64,000 bases of DNA from Streptomyces sp. NBC_00237 (GTDB taxonomy: Bacteria > Actinomycetota > Actinomycetes > Streptomycetales > Streptomycetaceae), in contig NZ_JAPEMT010000004.1 of NCBI RefSeq assembly GCF_026342435.1, positions 62,001-126,000 on the forward strand, given 5' to 3'. The position numbers and the translations under genes are program-made. This document shows positions 8,349 through 15,743 of this stretch, one piece after another (positions within the stretch are counted from its first letter, which is position 1; each line of letters begins with the position of its first letter). The notes under the pieces are model-generated. The model was not told the DNA's origin. It made no database searches and saw only the letters and a list, made by a program, of their open reading frames with translations.

Positions 8349-8660
8349 TCAGGCGACCGCGGGGGTGCCGAGCATCGCGGATGCCTGCTGCAACGGGCTG
8401 AGGGTGCGCTGGGGTGCGGCGGCCGGAGTGAGGCTGCGGCAGGTGAAGCCGAGTTGGGTCATGGCCCGCAGCACCTCGCCGGAGCTGAAGTCCCGGCGGT
8501 CCTGGCGGGTGAGGACCTGACCCACCTGCTTGACGGGGTAGGTGCGGCGGCCGATGATCACGGACTCACCGTTGATCTGCTCCGGCTTGATGCCCTTCAT
8601 GGATTCCAGGACGCCGCTCCTGGTGAGGTCGAAGGGGAAGCGGGCGATGACGAAACGCAT
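8349..8660 (-). CDS. Small conserved protein of the helicase/cold-shock locus
   Basis: The 103-residue protein begins MRFVIARFPFDLTRSGVLES and includes a compact charged core (KGIKPEQINGESVIIGRRTYPVKQVGQVLTRQDRRDF). It has no membrane segment, signal peptide or enzyme motif that I recognise. It is the last gene of a minus-strand run that also holds the cold-shock protein, DEAD-box helicase and CBS protein genes, so a role in RNA handling or stress response is suggested by context only. Codon use is typical coding. Function unknown. Confidence 0.75.
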   Translation of the reverse strand: MRFVIARFPFDLTRSGVLESMKGIKPEQINGESVIIGRRTYPVKQVGQVLTRQDRRDFSSGEVLRAMTQLGFTCRSLTPAAAPQRTLSPLQQASAMLGTPAVA

Positions 8661-8713
8661 GATGCCTCACAAGGGAAGAGCCGAAGGGGGAGGGTTCTGC
8701 TGCGGAAGGCGGT

Positions 8714-9124
8714 TCAGTGGGTCAGGGCGAGAGTGCCCGGAACGCCGCCGCTCTCGTCGGCGGCGGGCGGGGCACCAGCCTCGCGGCGGGGCACGACGTG
8801 CGCGGTGCCGGGGACCGTGGGCTCCGGTGGGACGCATGATCCGTGGCGGTTGCGGAGATCGCGCAACTGGACGCGGTCCGTGTAGGCGGAGCTGTTCCGG
8901 GCGGCGATGAGCTGGGCGCGGGTGACCAGGCCGGTGCGCAGGTTGTCGTTGTCGCACACGAACAGGTGCCCGGTGCGGGCGCCGGCCATGACGGCCAGAG
9001 CCACTTCGACGGTCATGTCGTCACCGACCTGCAGTCCGGCCGGTTCGGTGCTGTCCTCCACCGTGCCGCGGGTGGGGAGAGCGCTCGCTGAGCGCGGCCG
9101 GGGCTGCATCTGGACCAGTGTCAA
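8714..9124 (-). CDS. CBS-domain protein
   Basis: The protein is about 136 residues if started at the TTG at 9124 (M-TLVQMQPRPRS). TTG was chosen because AGGAG lies 7 nt upstream; the ATG at 9109 is the alternative and the open frame continues to 9265 only as arginine-rich shadow. The core reads VGDDMTVEVALAVMAGARTGHLFVCDNDN then LRTGLVTRAQL, the pattern of a CBS motif that binds adenosine-type ligands. Only one clear CBS motif is present plus a degenerate second half. It sits between the helicase and small conserved protein genes, so it may sense nucleotide state in the cold-stress response. Confidence 0.75.
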   Translation of the reverse strand: MTLVQMQPRPRSASALPTRGTVEDSTEPAGLQVGDDMTVEVALAVMAGARTGHLFVCDNDNLRTGLVTRAQLIAARNSSAYTDRVQLRDLRNRHGSCVPPEPTVPGTAHVVPRREAGAPPAADESGGVPGTLALTH

Positions 9125-9170
9125 AAGGTATCTCCTGCAGAAGTGGGTCAGTTTTCTGAGCACGAAGGTT

Positions 9171-10736
9171 CTAGGCCGCCGCGTCAGCCGCGTCGAAGGA
9201 GGACCGGCGCGCGGTCGTACGGCGGGCGGCTGAGGCGGGGCTGCGCCGACCGCGCGGGGCGGCACCGCGGGTGCGCCGCTCGGTGACGGGCGCGGTGATC
9301 GTCACGGGGATGCCGGAGGGGTTCCGGGCGCCGGTGATCTGGCTCAGGGCGTTTTCGCCGGGGCGGATCTGGGTGGTCTGGGGCACGATCCCGGCGTGCG
9401 ACATGAGCCGTGTCATGTCACGGCGCTGCTGGGGGGTGACCAGGGTGACCACGCTGCCGGACTCGCCGGCCCGTGCGGTGCGGCCGCCTCGGTGGAGGTA
9501 GTCCTTGTGGTCGGTCGGCGGGTCGACGTTGACGACGAGGTCGAGGTTGTCGACGTGGATGCCGCGTGCCGCGACGTTCGTCGCGACGAGCACGGTGACG
9601 TGCCCGGTCTTGAACTGGGTCAGGGTGCGGGTGCGCTGCGGCTGCGACTTCCCGCCGTGCAGGGCTGCCGCCCGCACGCCGCAGTTCAGCAGGTCCTGCG
9701 TCAGCCGGTCGACGGCGTGTTTGGTGTCCAGGAACATGATCACCCGGCCCTCGCGCGCCGCGATCTCGGTGACCGTCCGGTGCTTGTCGGCGCCGTGGAC
9801 GTGCAGTACGTGGTGCTCCATCGTGGTGACCGCGCCCACGGACGGGTCGACGGAGTGGACGACCGGGTCGGTGAGGTAGCGGCGGACCAGGAGGTCGACG
9901 TTGCGGTCGAGGGTGGCGGAGAACAGCATCCGCTGGCCTTCGGGACGGACGTGGTCCAGAAGTGCGGTGACCTGGGGCATGAAGCCCATGTCCGTCATCT
10001 GGTCGGCTTCGTCGAGGACGGTGATCGCGACCTGGTTCAGTCGGCAGTCACCACGGTCGATGAGGTCCGTGAGGCGGCCCGGCGTCGCGACGACGACCTC
10101 GGTGCCGCTCCGCAGGGCATTCGCCTGCCGGCCGATCGGCATTCCGCCGACGACGGTGGTGAGACGCAGGTGCACCGCGCGGGCGTAGGGGGTGAGCGCG
10201 TCGGTCACCTGCTGTGCCAGCTCGCGCGTCGGCACGAGGATCAGCGCCAGCGGCTGGCGGGGTTCGGCGCGCTGTCCGGCGGTGCGGGCCAGCAGGGCCA
10301 GGCCGAAGGCGAGGGTCTTTCCGGAGCCGGTACGTCCGCGGCCGAGCACGTCACGGCCCGCGAGCGTGTTGGGCAGTGTCGCCCCCTGGATCGGGAACGG
10401 GACGCTGACTCCCTGTGCGGTCAGCGCGGCCAGCAGCCGGTCGGGCAGGTCGAGGTCGGCGAACGCCTCGACGGCGGGAAGCGCGGGGGTGAGCGTCTCG
10501 GGCAGGGTGAACTCGCCCTGCACCGCTGCGGATCGCCGACCGCGGCCGCCCCAGCTGCCCTGGCCCCCGGATCGGCTGGGGTTCCCTGACCTGCTCGGAC
10601 CCCCGGACCTGCTCGGGCTCCCGGACCTGCTCGGGGCGCTCTGGCCGAAGTGACCGCCGCCGCCCGAACGGGAGCCGAAGGAGGGGCCGTCACTACGGCT
10701 GCGGGAGGACCGGTCGTTCGTACGTGTGCGATTCAT
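9171..10736 (-). CDS. DEAD-box ATP-dependent RNA helicase
   Basis: The 521-residue protein has a low-complexity basic N-terminus (about residues 1-70) with SRSG-type hexapeptides encoded by 18-bp direct repeats near 10569-10637. The helicase core follows: Q motif (PFPIQGATLPNTLAGRD), Walker A GRTGSGKT, the DEAD box (VLDEADQMTDMG), SAT motif (LFSATLD) and motif VI HRGGRTARAG. The C-terminal tail is arginine-rich. It unwinds structured RNA, most likely for mRNA or ribosome handling in the cold, given the cold-shock protein gene upstream. The Shine-Dalgarno AAGGAAGG lies partly in the right arm of a perfect inverted repeat, suggesting control of translation. Confidence 0.93.
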   Translation of the reverse strand: MNRTRTNDRSSRSRSDGPSFGSRSGGGGHFGQSAPSRSGSPSRSGGPSRSGNPSRSGGQGSWGGRGRRSAAVQGEFTLPETLTPALPAVEAFADLDLPDRLLAALTAQGVSVPFPIQGATLPNTLAGRDVLGRGRTGSGKTLAFGLALLARTAGQRAEPRQPLALILVPTRELAQQVTDALTPYARAVHLRLTTVVGGMPIGRQANALRSGTEVVVATPGRLTDLIDRGDCRLNQVAITVLDEADQMTDMGFMPQVTALLDHVRPEGQRMLFSATLDRNVDLLVRRYLTDPVVHSVDPSVGAVTTMEHHVLHVHGADKHRTVTEIAAREGRVIMFLDTKHAVDRLTQDLLNCGVRAAALHGGKSQPQRTRTLTQFKTGHVTVLVATNVAARGIHVDNLDLVVNVDPPTDHKDYLHRGGRTARAGESGSVVTLVTPQQRRDMTRLMSHAGIVPQTTQIRPGENALSQITGARNPSGIPVTITAPVTERRTRGAAPRGRRSPASAARRTTARRSSFDAADAAA

Positions 10737-10744
10737 TCAGAACC

Positions 10745-10771
10745 TTCCTTGATACGACACGTATCAAGGAA
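10745..10771 (-). promoter_or_regulatory. Hairpin overlapping the helicase ribosome-binding site
   Basis: On the mRNA strand, perfect 12-nt arms (TTCCTTGATACG and CGTATCAAGGAA) enclose a 3-nt loop and end 8 nt before the helicase ATG. The right arm contains AAGGAA, the first part of the Shine-Dalgarno AAGGAAGG. Folding would hide the site, so this could be a temperature-sensitive or protein-controlled switch. It could instead act as a DNA operator. The symmetry is seen; the function is inferred. Confidence 0.6.
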
Positions 10772-11005
10772 TTCCCGCAGCGGTAAAGCAGCGCGGGGAA
10801 TCACAAGAACGGGCCGAACGGGGAGCAAACAGCGTTTATCGCCTGCGGTGAATTCGGAGTTCGGCGCAGGAATAGCGTCAACCGACGTCAGCGGCGGCAG
10901 ATCCAGAAGGCTGCGTATGCCGCTTGTGAAGAAGCGTAGATCTCTGGAGCCGGGGCCGCAGGGAGGTCGCGTCCGGCAGGCAACACGTCCGGGGGCGGCA
11001 CCTGC

Positions 11006-11043
11006 GGCCGGGGCCCGCACCCCGGTGGGTGCGGGCCCCGGCC
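11006..11043 (-). terminator. Strong hairpin terminator downstream of the cold-shock gene
   Basis: Perfect 17-bp arms (11006-11022 and 11027-11043) surround a 4-nt loop, all GC-rich, without a U-tract, as is usual in Streptomyces. The hairpin begins 19 nt after the stop of the cold-shock gene (11062) on the minus strand. It should end that transcript and separate it from the helicase gene. Confidence 0.75.
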
Positions 11044-11061
11044 AGGAAGTGTGCGGCGGTG

Positions 11062-11265
11062 TCAGGCGGGAACGATGTTCTCGGCCGTCGGGCCCTTCTG
11101 GCCCTGCGCGATCTCGAAGGTGACCTTCTGGCCTTCGCTCAGCTCACGGAAACCGTCGGCGGCGATGTTCGAGAAGTGGGCGAACACATCCGCGCCGCCA
11201 CCGTCCTGCTCGATGAATCCGAAGCCCTTGGGCCCGTTGAACCACTTCACAGTGCCAGACGCCAT
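11062..11265 (-). CDS. Cold-shock protein (CspA family)
   Basis: The 67-residue protein is a complete cold-shock domain, with RNP1 KGFGFIEQD and RNP2 DVFAHFS, and the family ending QKGPTAENIVPA. It binds single-stranded RNA and DNA and acts as an RNA chaperone. The ATG has a clear AAAGGAG 8 nt upstream. A strong hairpin follows the gene, and about 650 bp without a gene precede it, room for the long leader typical of cold-shock mRNAs. It is upstream of the DEAD-box helicase gene on the same strand. Confidence 0.95.
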   Translation of the reverse strand: MASGTVKWFNGPKGFGFIEQDGGGADVFAHFSNIAADGFRELSEGQKVTFEIAQGQKGPTAENIVPA

Positions 11266-11912
11266 GTCATGTCTCCTTTGGGGCAGTACGCCAGCGATCC
11301 GCGCAGCGCGGAAGCCGGGTCGCCGCGATGATGCCCCGCCGGAAAATTAACCGGGAATACAAAAGCGCGTCCAGCGGCTGAAATCACCGACAAAAACGCT
11401 TGAGGTTCTGGGAACCAAAACTGCAACTGAAATCGACAGTAGCACGCCGTAGCGGGCCGCGTACGTAGGAATAATCCCGCTCTGCCCATTTCGAAAAAAC
11501 ACTCCCCGCACCATGAGACAAACTCTCACTTCGCGGTCGTAGGTATTGCCCCGCTGGAAGCGCAGCCTTCCCGGTGGACGGGCCCCGGGGTTCCCCGGGG
11601 GCACGCAGGAAGTTCCGGGTGGTGCCGGGCGGGGACGTGTCGTCAGTCCCGTCGCCGTCCTGCAACCGGTCTGCCTTCGGAACTCCACCACCGCACCGCG
11701 GCACATCCCGCGACTGAGGTACTGCCGCAGGCGGACCGGACGCGGAGGACGCGCACGATCAACTTCCCCTATATCAGGTTCAGTTCAGCCGCGCGCTGCT
11801 CCGTGCTTACGCCACAGGTAATGGCCACGCCCTACCGGGGGGTGACAGTCTGATCACCGCAGGGGCCGCCGCTCACCGGACGCCCCGCACGGAGATCGAA
11901 GGAGCTTCCGCC
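11266..11912. other. Gene-free region upstream of the cold-shock gene
   Basis: This stretch of about 650 bp separates the cold-shock gene from the divergent hydrolase gene. Part of it (about 11340-11540) is distinctly richer in A and T than its surroundings, as expected for a promoter and long 5' leader. Open frames in it lack the codon bias of real genes. The hydrolase has a good ribosome site (GAAGGAG) at the right end. Confidence 0.6.
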
Positions 11913-12749
11913 ATGGCGCATTTCACCACTGAGGACGGCACTCGCCTGTACTACAAGGACTGGGGCCCCAGGACCGGCACGCCCGTGGTGTTCACGCACA
12001 GCTGGTCGCTCAGCAGTGAGATGTGGAACTACCAGATGGCCCACCTGGCGGAGCAGGGCCTGCGCTGCATCGCCTACGACCGGCGCGGGCACGGCCGCTC
12101 CGAACAGCCGTGGGAGGGCTACGACTTCGACACGCTGGCTGATGATCTGGCGTCCCTGATGGACCACTTGGACCTGACGGACGTCACCCTGGTCGGTCAC
12201 TCGACCGGCACCGGCGAGGTCGCCCGCTACCTCACCCGGCACGGTTCGGCGCGCGTCGGCAAGGCCGTCCTGGTGTCCACCCTGACCCCGCTGCTGCGAC
12301 AGAGCGCGGACTACCCCGAGGGCGTTCCCGGCAGCGTCTTCGACGACATGCGCGCCCAGATCGGCAAGGACATACCCGGCTGGGTCGACGCGATCGCGGG
12401 ACCGTTCTTCGGTGAGGGGACTCCTGGGGTCACCGTCTCGAAGGCGCTCGTGGACTGGTCGGTGTGGGACACCCGCCCGGTGTCCGTCCGGGCCATGCTG
12501 GAGCTGAGCCGCACGATGTCCGAGACGGACTTCCGCGAGGAACTGACCGGCATCACCGTCCCCACCCTGGTCGTCCACGGTGGCGCCGACGCCTTCAACC
12601 CGGTCGACCTGTGCGGGCGGGGCACGGCGAAGCTGATCCCCGGCAGCGTGCTCAAGGTCTACGAGAACGGCCCGCACGGTCTGCACCTGACCCACATGGA
12701 TCAACTCAACGCCGACCTCCTGGAGTTCGCCACCGCGCCGGCGAAGTAG
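11913..12749 (+). CDS. Alpha/beta hydrolase, non-haem chloroperoxidase type
   Basis: The 278-residue protein shows the cofactor-free haloperoxidase/esterase pattern: an FTHSWSLSSEMW oxyanion region, AYDRRGHGRSEQPW, nucleophile elbow GHSTGTGE, acid in HGGADAFNP and His in NGPHGLHLTH. The triad would be Ser, Asp, His. Family members hydrolyse esters and can make peracids that oxidise halides. The first GGAAGGAG-like site upstream fits the ATG. The following gene, an SRPBCC protein, lies 80 bp downstream on the same strand and may be cotranscribed. Natural substrate unknown. Confidence 0.9.
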   Translation: MAHFTTEDGTRLYYKDWGPRTGTPVVFTHSWSLSSEMWNYQMAHLAEQGLRCIAYDRRGHGRSEQPWEGYDFDTLADDLASLMDHLDLTDVTLVGHSTGTGEVARYLTRHGSARVGKAVLVSTLTPLLRQSADYPEGVPGSVFDDMRAQIGKDIPGWVDAIAGPFFGEGTPGVTVSKALVDWSVWDTRPVSVRAMLELSRTMSETDFREELTGITVPTLVVHGGADAFNPVDLCGRGTAKLIPGSVLKVYENGPHGLHLTHMDQLNADLLEFATAPAK

Positions 12750-12829
12750 GGACACCACCGGCTCGGCACCCGCGTCCGGGCTCGGGGGCCACTCCCCCGC
12801 CACACTCGCGCACTCCGGAAAGGCTCGAC

Positions 12830-13333
12830 ATGCTGAAACGGTTGCTCTACCGAGGCCCATCGATGGAAGTCCTGCACGAGGAGTACGCGAAGAAGGGCCG
12901 CCTGGACGAGCGGGCACCGCTCTCGGGAGCGTACGAGATACGCATCGAAGCCCCTCTGGAACGGGTGTGGACGCTGCTGAGCGAGCCCGCGAACTGGCCG
13001 AGCATCGACCCCGCCATCCACGGGGTCACCGTGGAGTCCTCCTCGGGCGGCGCCGAGGTGGACGCCCGGTTCACCTGGGTGAACGGCAGGAACCGGATCA
13101 GGTCCCGCTTCGCCGTGATCGACCCCGGCAAGGAGCTCGTCTGGACCGGACTCGCGGCGGGTGCCAAAGCCGTCCACCGGCACGTACTGGAAGCCACCGA
13201 CGACGGCGCGACCCTGGTGCGTACGGAAGAGTCCATGGGCGGACCGCTGCTCGTCCTGTTCTTCTCCGACGCCAAACTGCACAGGGTGCTGGAGAAGTGG
13301 CTGAAGGGACTCAAGAAGGCGGCCGAGGTCTGA
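12830..13333 (+). CDS. SRPBCC (START/Bet v1-like) family protein
   Basis: The 167-residue protein starts at ATG 12830 with a GGAAAGG site upstream. After about 38 residues the SRPBCC fold begins (SGAYEIRIEAPLERVWTLLS, then ANWPSIDPAIHGV) and ends in the long helix AKLHRVLEKWLKGLKKAAE. Such proteins bind hydrophobic ligands or act as polyketide cyclase-like domains. The short N-terminal extension has no recognised role. It is downstream of the chloroperoxidase-like gene and convergent with the end of NRPS cluster 1, with about 80 bp of GC-rich, hairpin-prone DNA between stops. Confidence 0.82.
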   Translation: MLKRLLYRGPSMEVLHEEYAKKGRLDERAPLSGAYEIRIEAPLERVWTLLSEPANWPSIDPAIHGVTVESSSGGAEVDARFTWVNGRNRIRSRFAVIDPGKELVWTGLAAGAKAVHRHVLEATDDGATLVRTEESMGGPLLVLFFSDAKLHRVLEKWLKGLKKAAEV

Positions 13334-13412
13334 GAGCCGCCAGGCCCCCAGCCGGGGCCCGGGGCGGGGGCGTCGCGCACGACGCTTCCGCACCGGGCCC
13401 CGAGCGGACGAC

Positions 13413-15743
13413 TCAGGCTCCGGCGCGCAGTCCCGCCAGGAGCTGATAGACCGTCTCCGTGCCCTGCCGCAGGGCCTCGACGCCGATGTGCTCGTCCGTG
13501 CCGTGCATCCGCTTGAGCATGTCCCGGTTCACGGTGAACGGGTACATGCCGTAGACCGGCACGTTCCGCTCGCGGAACGGCACCGCGCTGGTCACCGCCT
13601 CGAACTGGCAGGCCGTGGCCCGCACCCCGGGATGAGTCCGCCGCACGGCCTCCTGCCAGGCGCGGAAGACGTCCGTGTCGTGGCGGGAGTCCGCAACCGC
13701 CAGATAGCCGCGCAGCCGGTCGACGGCCTGCTGCTCGCTCTCGCCGGGGTTGCCGACCACCGTCAGCGTGGCCCGGTTGCCGATCAGGGAGCGCAGTTCG
13801 GCGACGATCCGCCCGGGGTCGTCGCCCCCGGGCAGGAACGCCGCCCGGAACTCCGCCGTCGCCGTGCCGGGCACGATGCTCGGGTAGTAGCCGGCCTTGG
13901 CCGAGGTGAACGCCAAGGTGGTGCGGAGCATCGCGTTGTGCAGCTCGGGCGTGTCGCTGAGCCGAACGACCGCATCGCCCGCCCGGTTCCGCCGCGCCTC
14001 GGTGCGGGCGTCGAGCATCTCCCGTACGGCGGCGGCCAGGGCCGGGTCCGAGGTCGCCCGGGCGAGCTCGGCGAAGTACGTCCGGGACAGCGTGTTCGGG
14101 CGGATTCCGGCCCGCCAGCCGCCGAGTTGTTCCAGCACCTCGCCGAGGCGGATCACGGCCTGTCCGCCGAACGGCTTGGAGGTGTGGGTGGCGTACGAGG
14201 CAGCTTCCAGCCGCAGGAGCAAGGAGCGCTTGTCGTTGCAGGTGAGCGCGGCGATCATGGGCGTTCTGCCGTCGCGCTGGTTGAGCACCCAGCCGCCCTC
14301 GGTGAGGACCGCTCCGGCCTCCACCGTGCCCGGGTGCTCGGTGAGGAACCAACGGACACCGTGCGGCCCCTGCTCCTCGTCGCAGTCGGACCAGAAGACG
14401 ATGTCCCGGTCGAATCGCGTGCCCTGCCGCACATGGCGCAACAGGGCGGCGACGAAGGCGGCGTTGACCCCCTTCATGTCGAGGGCGCCCCGGCCGTACA
14501 GCCTGCCCTCCACCACCTCCCCGGCGAACGGCTCCCGCGTCCACGCGTCCCCGGTCGCGGGGACCACGTCCGAGTGGCCGAGCAGGAGCAGGGGCTTCTT
14601 GCGCGCGGAGCCTGCGGCGGCGGGGACGCGGGCGAAGAAGTGGACGTTGCCCTCCTTGGGGGTGGGCACGATCTCCGTGGCGACCTTGGCCGTGCGGAAG
14701 ATCCCCTCCAGCATCCGTGCGTACGGCAGTGTGATCGCGCCGTCCCCGGGGTTGCTCGTGTTCTGCCGGATCATCGCGACGGCGAGCTCCACCGGGTCGG
14801 TGGGATCGCCGTCGAAGGCGCGGCCTCGGGTGCCGCCGCCCTCGGCCGAGGCCACCGTCCGCTGTGCGGCAGCGGACTTGGGCGCGGCGGCCATCGTCGT
14901 CCCGAGTCCGAGCACGGTGGCCGAGACGACCGACGCACCACCGCCGAGCACGGTGCGTCTGGACGGACCGGCAGCGCCGGAGAGGCCGTCCAGGCAGGCG
15001 GCGAGGACCGCTTCCGGGTTCTCCTGGTGGGCGTAGTGGCCACCCTCCACGGACAGCACCGTGCAGTCCGCGGTGGTCCACTCGGCCCACCGCCGCACGG
15101 CCGCCTCCGGCACATACGGATCCCCGACGGCCCACACCGCGCGCAGCGACACGTGCGCGGCGGCGCTCTCGCGGCCTGCGTATCCGGCGGCCAGCGTCAG
15201 GTCGGCCTGGACGGGCGGCAGCAGCACCTCCTCGAACTCGGGGTCGGCCAGCAGTTCGGGGTCCGTCAGCCCGGTCCCGGTCGCGAAGGCGCGGGCGGCT
15301 TCGAGCGTCACCTCGTCTCCCGAGCCCGCGAAGTCGCCCGGGGACTGCCCGGCCACCGTGCACAGCCGCGCCACCGGCACCCCGGCCTCCAGCAGCCGAC
15401 GGCAGACCTCGAACGCCAGCAGCGCACCGAGACTCACACCGATCAGCACCAGTCGCCTGCCCGCCGTGAGCTCCCGCACCTCGGCGGCCACCGCGTCCGC
15501 GTACCCGGCCATGTCGACGACGGGCTCCTCGTCCACCCGGGTGCCCCGGCCGGGCGGCGTGACCAGCACCAGAGCCGTGCCGTGGGGCAGCCGCCCGTGC
15601 CAGCTCGCGAAGGTCGAACCGTGCGCGCCGGTGGGCGCGAAGCAGACGGCGAGCGTGTCGGCCGGGCCGCCGTTCTGCACTTCGTCGTTCTGCACTTCGT
15701 CGTTCTGCACTTCGTCGCGGATTCTCAGCCAGGAGGTGCTCAT
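13413..15743 (-). CDS. Fusion: type II-like thioesterase, Tat-like segment, M20 metallopeptidase
   Basis: This 776-residue protein is the last gene of cluster 1 and overlaps the A-PCP gene by ATGA. Residues about 25-255 are an alpha/beta thioesterase (FAPTGAHGSTFASW, nucleophile in GVSLGALLAFE, acid near DPYVP, His in EGGHYAHQENP). Residues about 259-295 read SRRTVLGGGASVVSATVLGL and on to an Ala-rich end, the form of a twin-arginine signal, but in mid-protein. Residues about 305-776 are an M20 zinc peptidase with HSDVVP, GRGALDMKG, DEEQG and a C-terminal DEHIG. No internal start with a ribosome site was seen near the junction. The N-terminus carries three DEVQN repeats. It probably releases, edits or matures the cluster 1 product; a recent fusion of two genes is the alternative. 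Confidence 0.85.
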   Translation of the reverse strand: MSTSWLRIRDEVQNDEVQNDEVQNGGPADTLAVCFAPTGAHGSTFASWHGRLPHGTALVLVTPPGRGTRVDEEPVVDMAGYADAVAAEVRELTAGRRLVLIGVSLGALLAFEVCRRLLEAGVPVARLCTVAGQSPGDFAGSGDEVTLEAARAFATGTGLTDPELLADPEFEEVLLPPVQADLTLAAGYAGRESAAAHVSLRAVWAVGDPYVPEAAVRRWAEWTTADCTVLSVEGGHYAHQENPEAVLAACLDGLSGAAGPSRRTVLGGGASVVSATVLGLGTTMAAAPKSAAAQRTVASAEGGGTRGRAFDGDPTDPVELAVAMIRQNTSNPGDGAITLPYARMLEGIFRTAKVATEIVPTPKEGNVHFFARVPAAAGSARKKPLLLLGHSDVVPATGDAWTREPFAGEVVEGRLYGRGALDMKGVNAAFVAALLRHVRQGTRFDRDIVFWSDCDEEQGPHGVRWFLTEHPGTVEAGAVLTEGGWVLNQRDGRTPMIAALTCNDKRSLLLRLEAASYATHTSKPFGGQAVIRLGEVLEQLGGWRAGIRPNTLSRTYFAELARATSDPALAAAVREMLDARTEARRNRAGDAVVRLSDTPELHNAMLRTTLAFTSAKAGYYPSIVPGTATAEFRAAFLPGGDDPGRIVAELRSLIGNRATLTVVGNPGESEQQAVDRLRGYLAVADSRHDTDVFRAWQEAVRRTHPGVRATACQFEAVTSAVPFRERNVPVYGMYPFTVNRDMLKRMHGTDEHIGVEALRQGTETVYQLLAGLRAGA
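15672..15716 (-). repeat. Three tandem copies of a 15-bp unit in the thioesterase-peptidase gene
   Basis: Three identical copies of GACGAAGTGCAGAAC (minus strand) stand head to tail at 15672-15686, 15687-15701 and 15702-15716. They encode DEVQN three times near the N-terminus. Identity at DNA level points to recent slippage expansion. Confidence 0.95.

Noticed and set aside
8714..9265. CBS protein starting at 9265
   Set aside because: The extra residues are Arg/Pro-rich and overlap the helicase 3' end; TTG 9124 with AGGAG fits better.
11347..11706. Minus-strand frame of 119 codons upstream of the cold-shock gene
   Set aside because: It lies in the expected long leader region, is A/T richer, and shows no family signal.
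15672..15716. Possible CRISPR-like repeat
   Set aside because: Fifteen-base units with no spacers, in frame inside a coding sequence.
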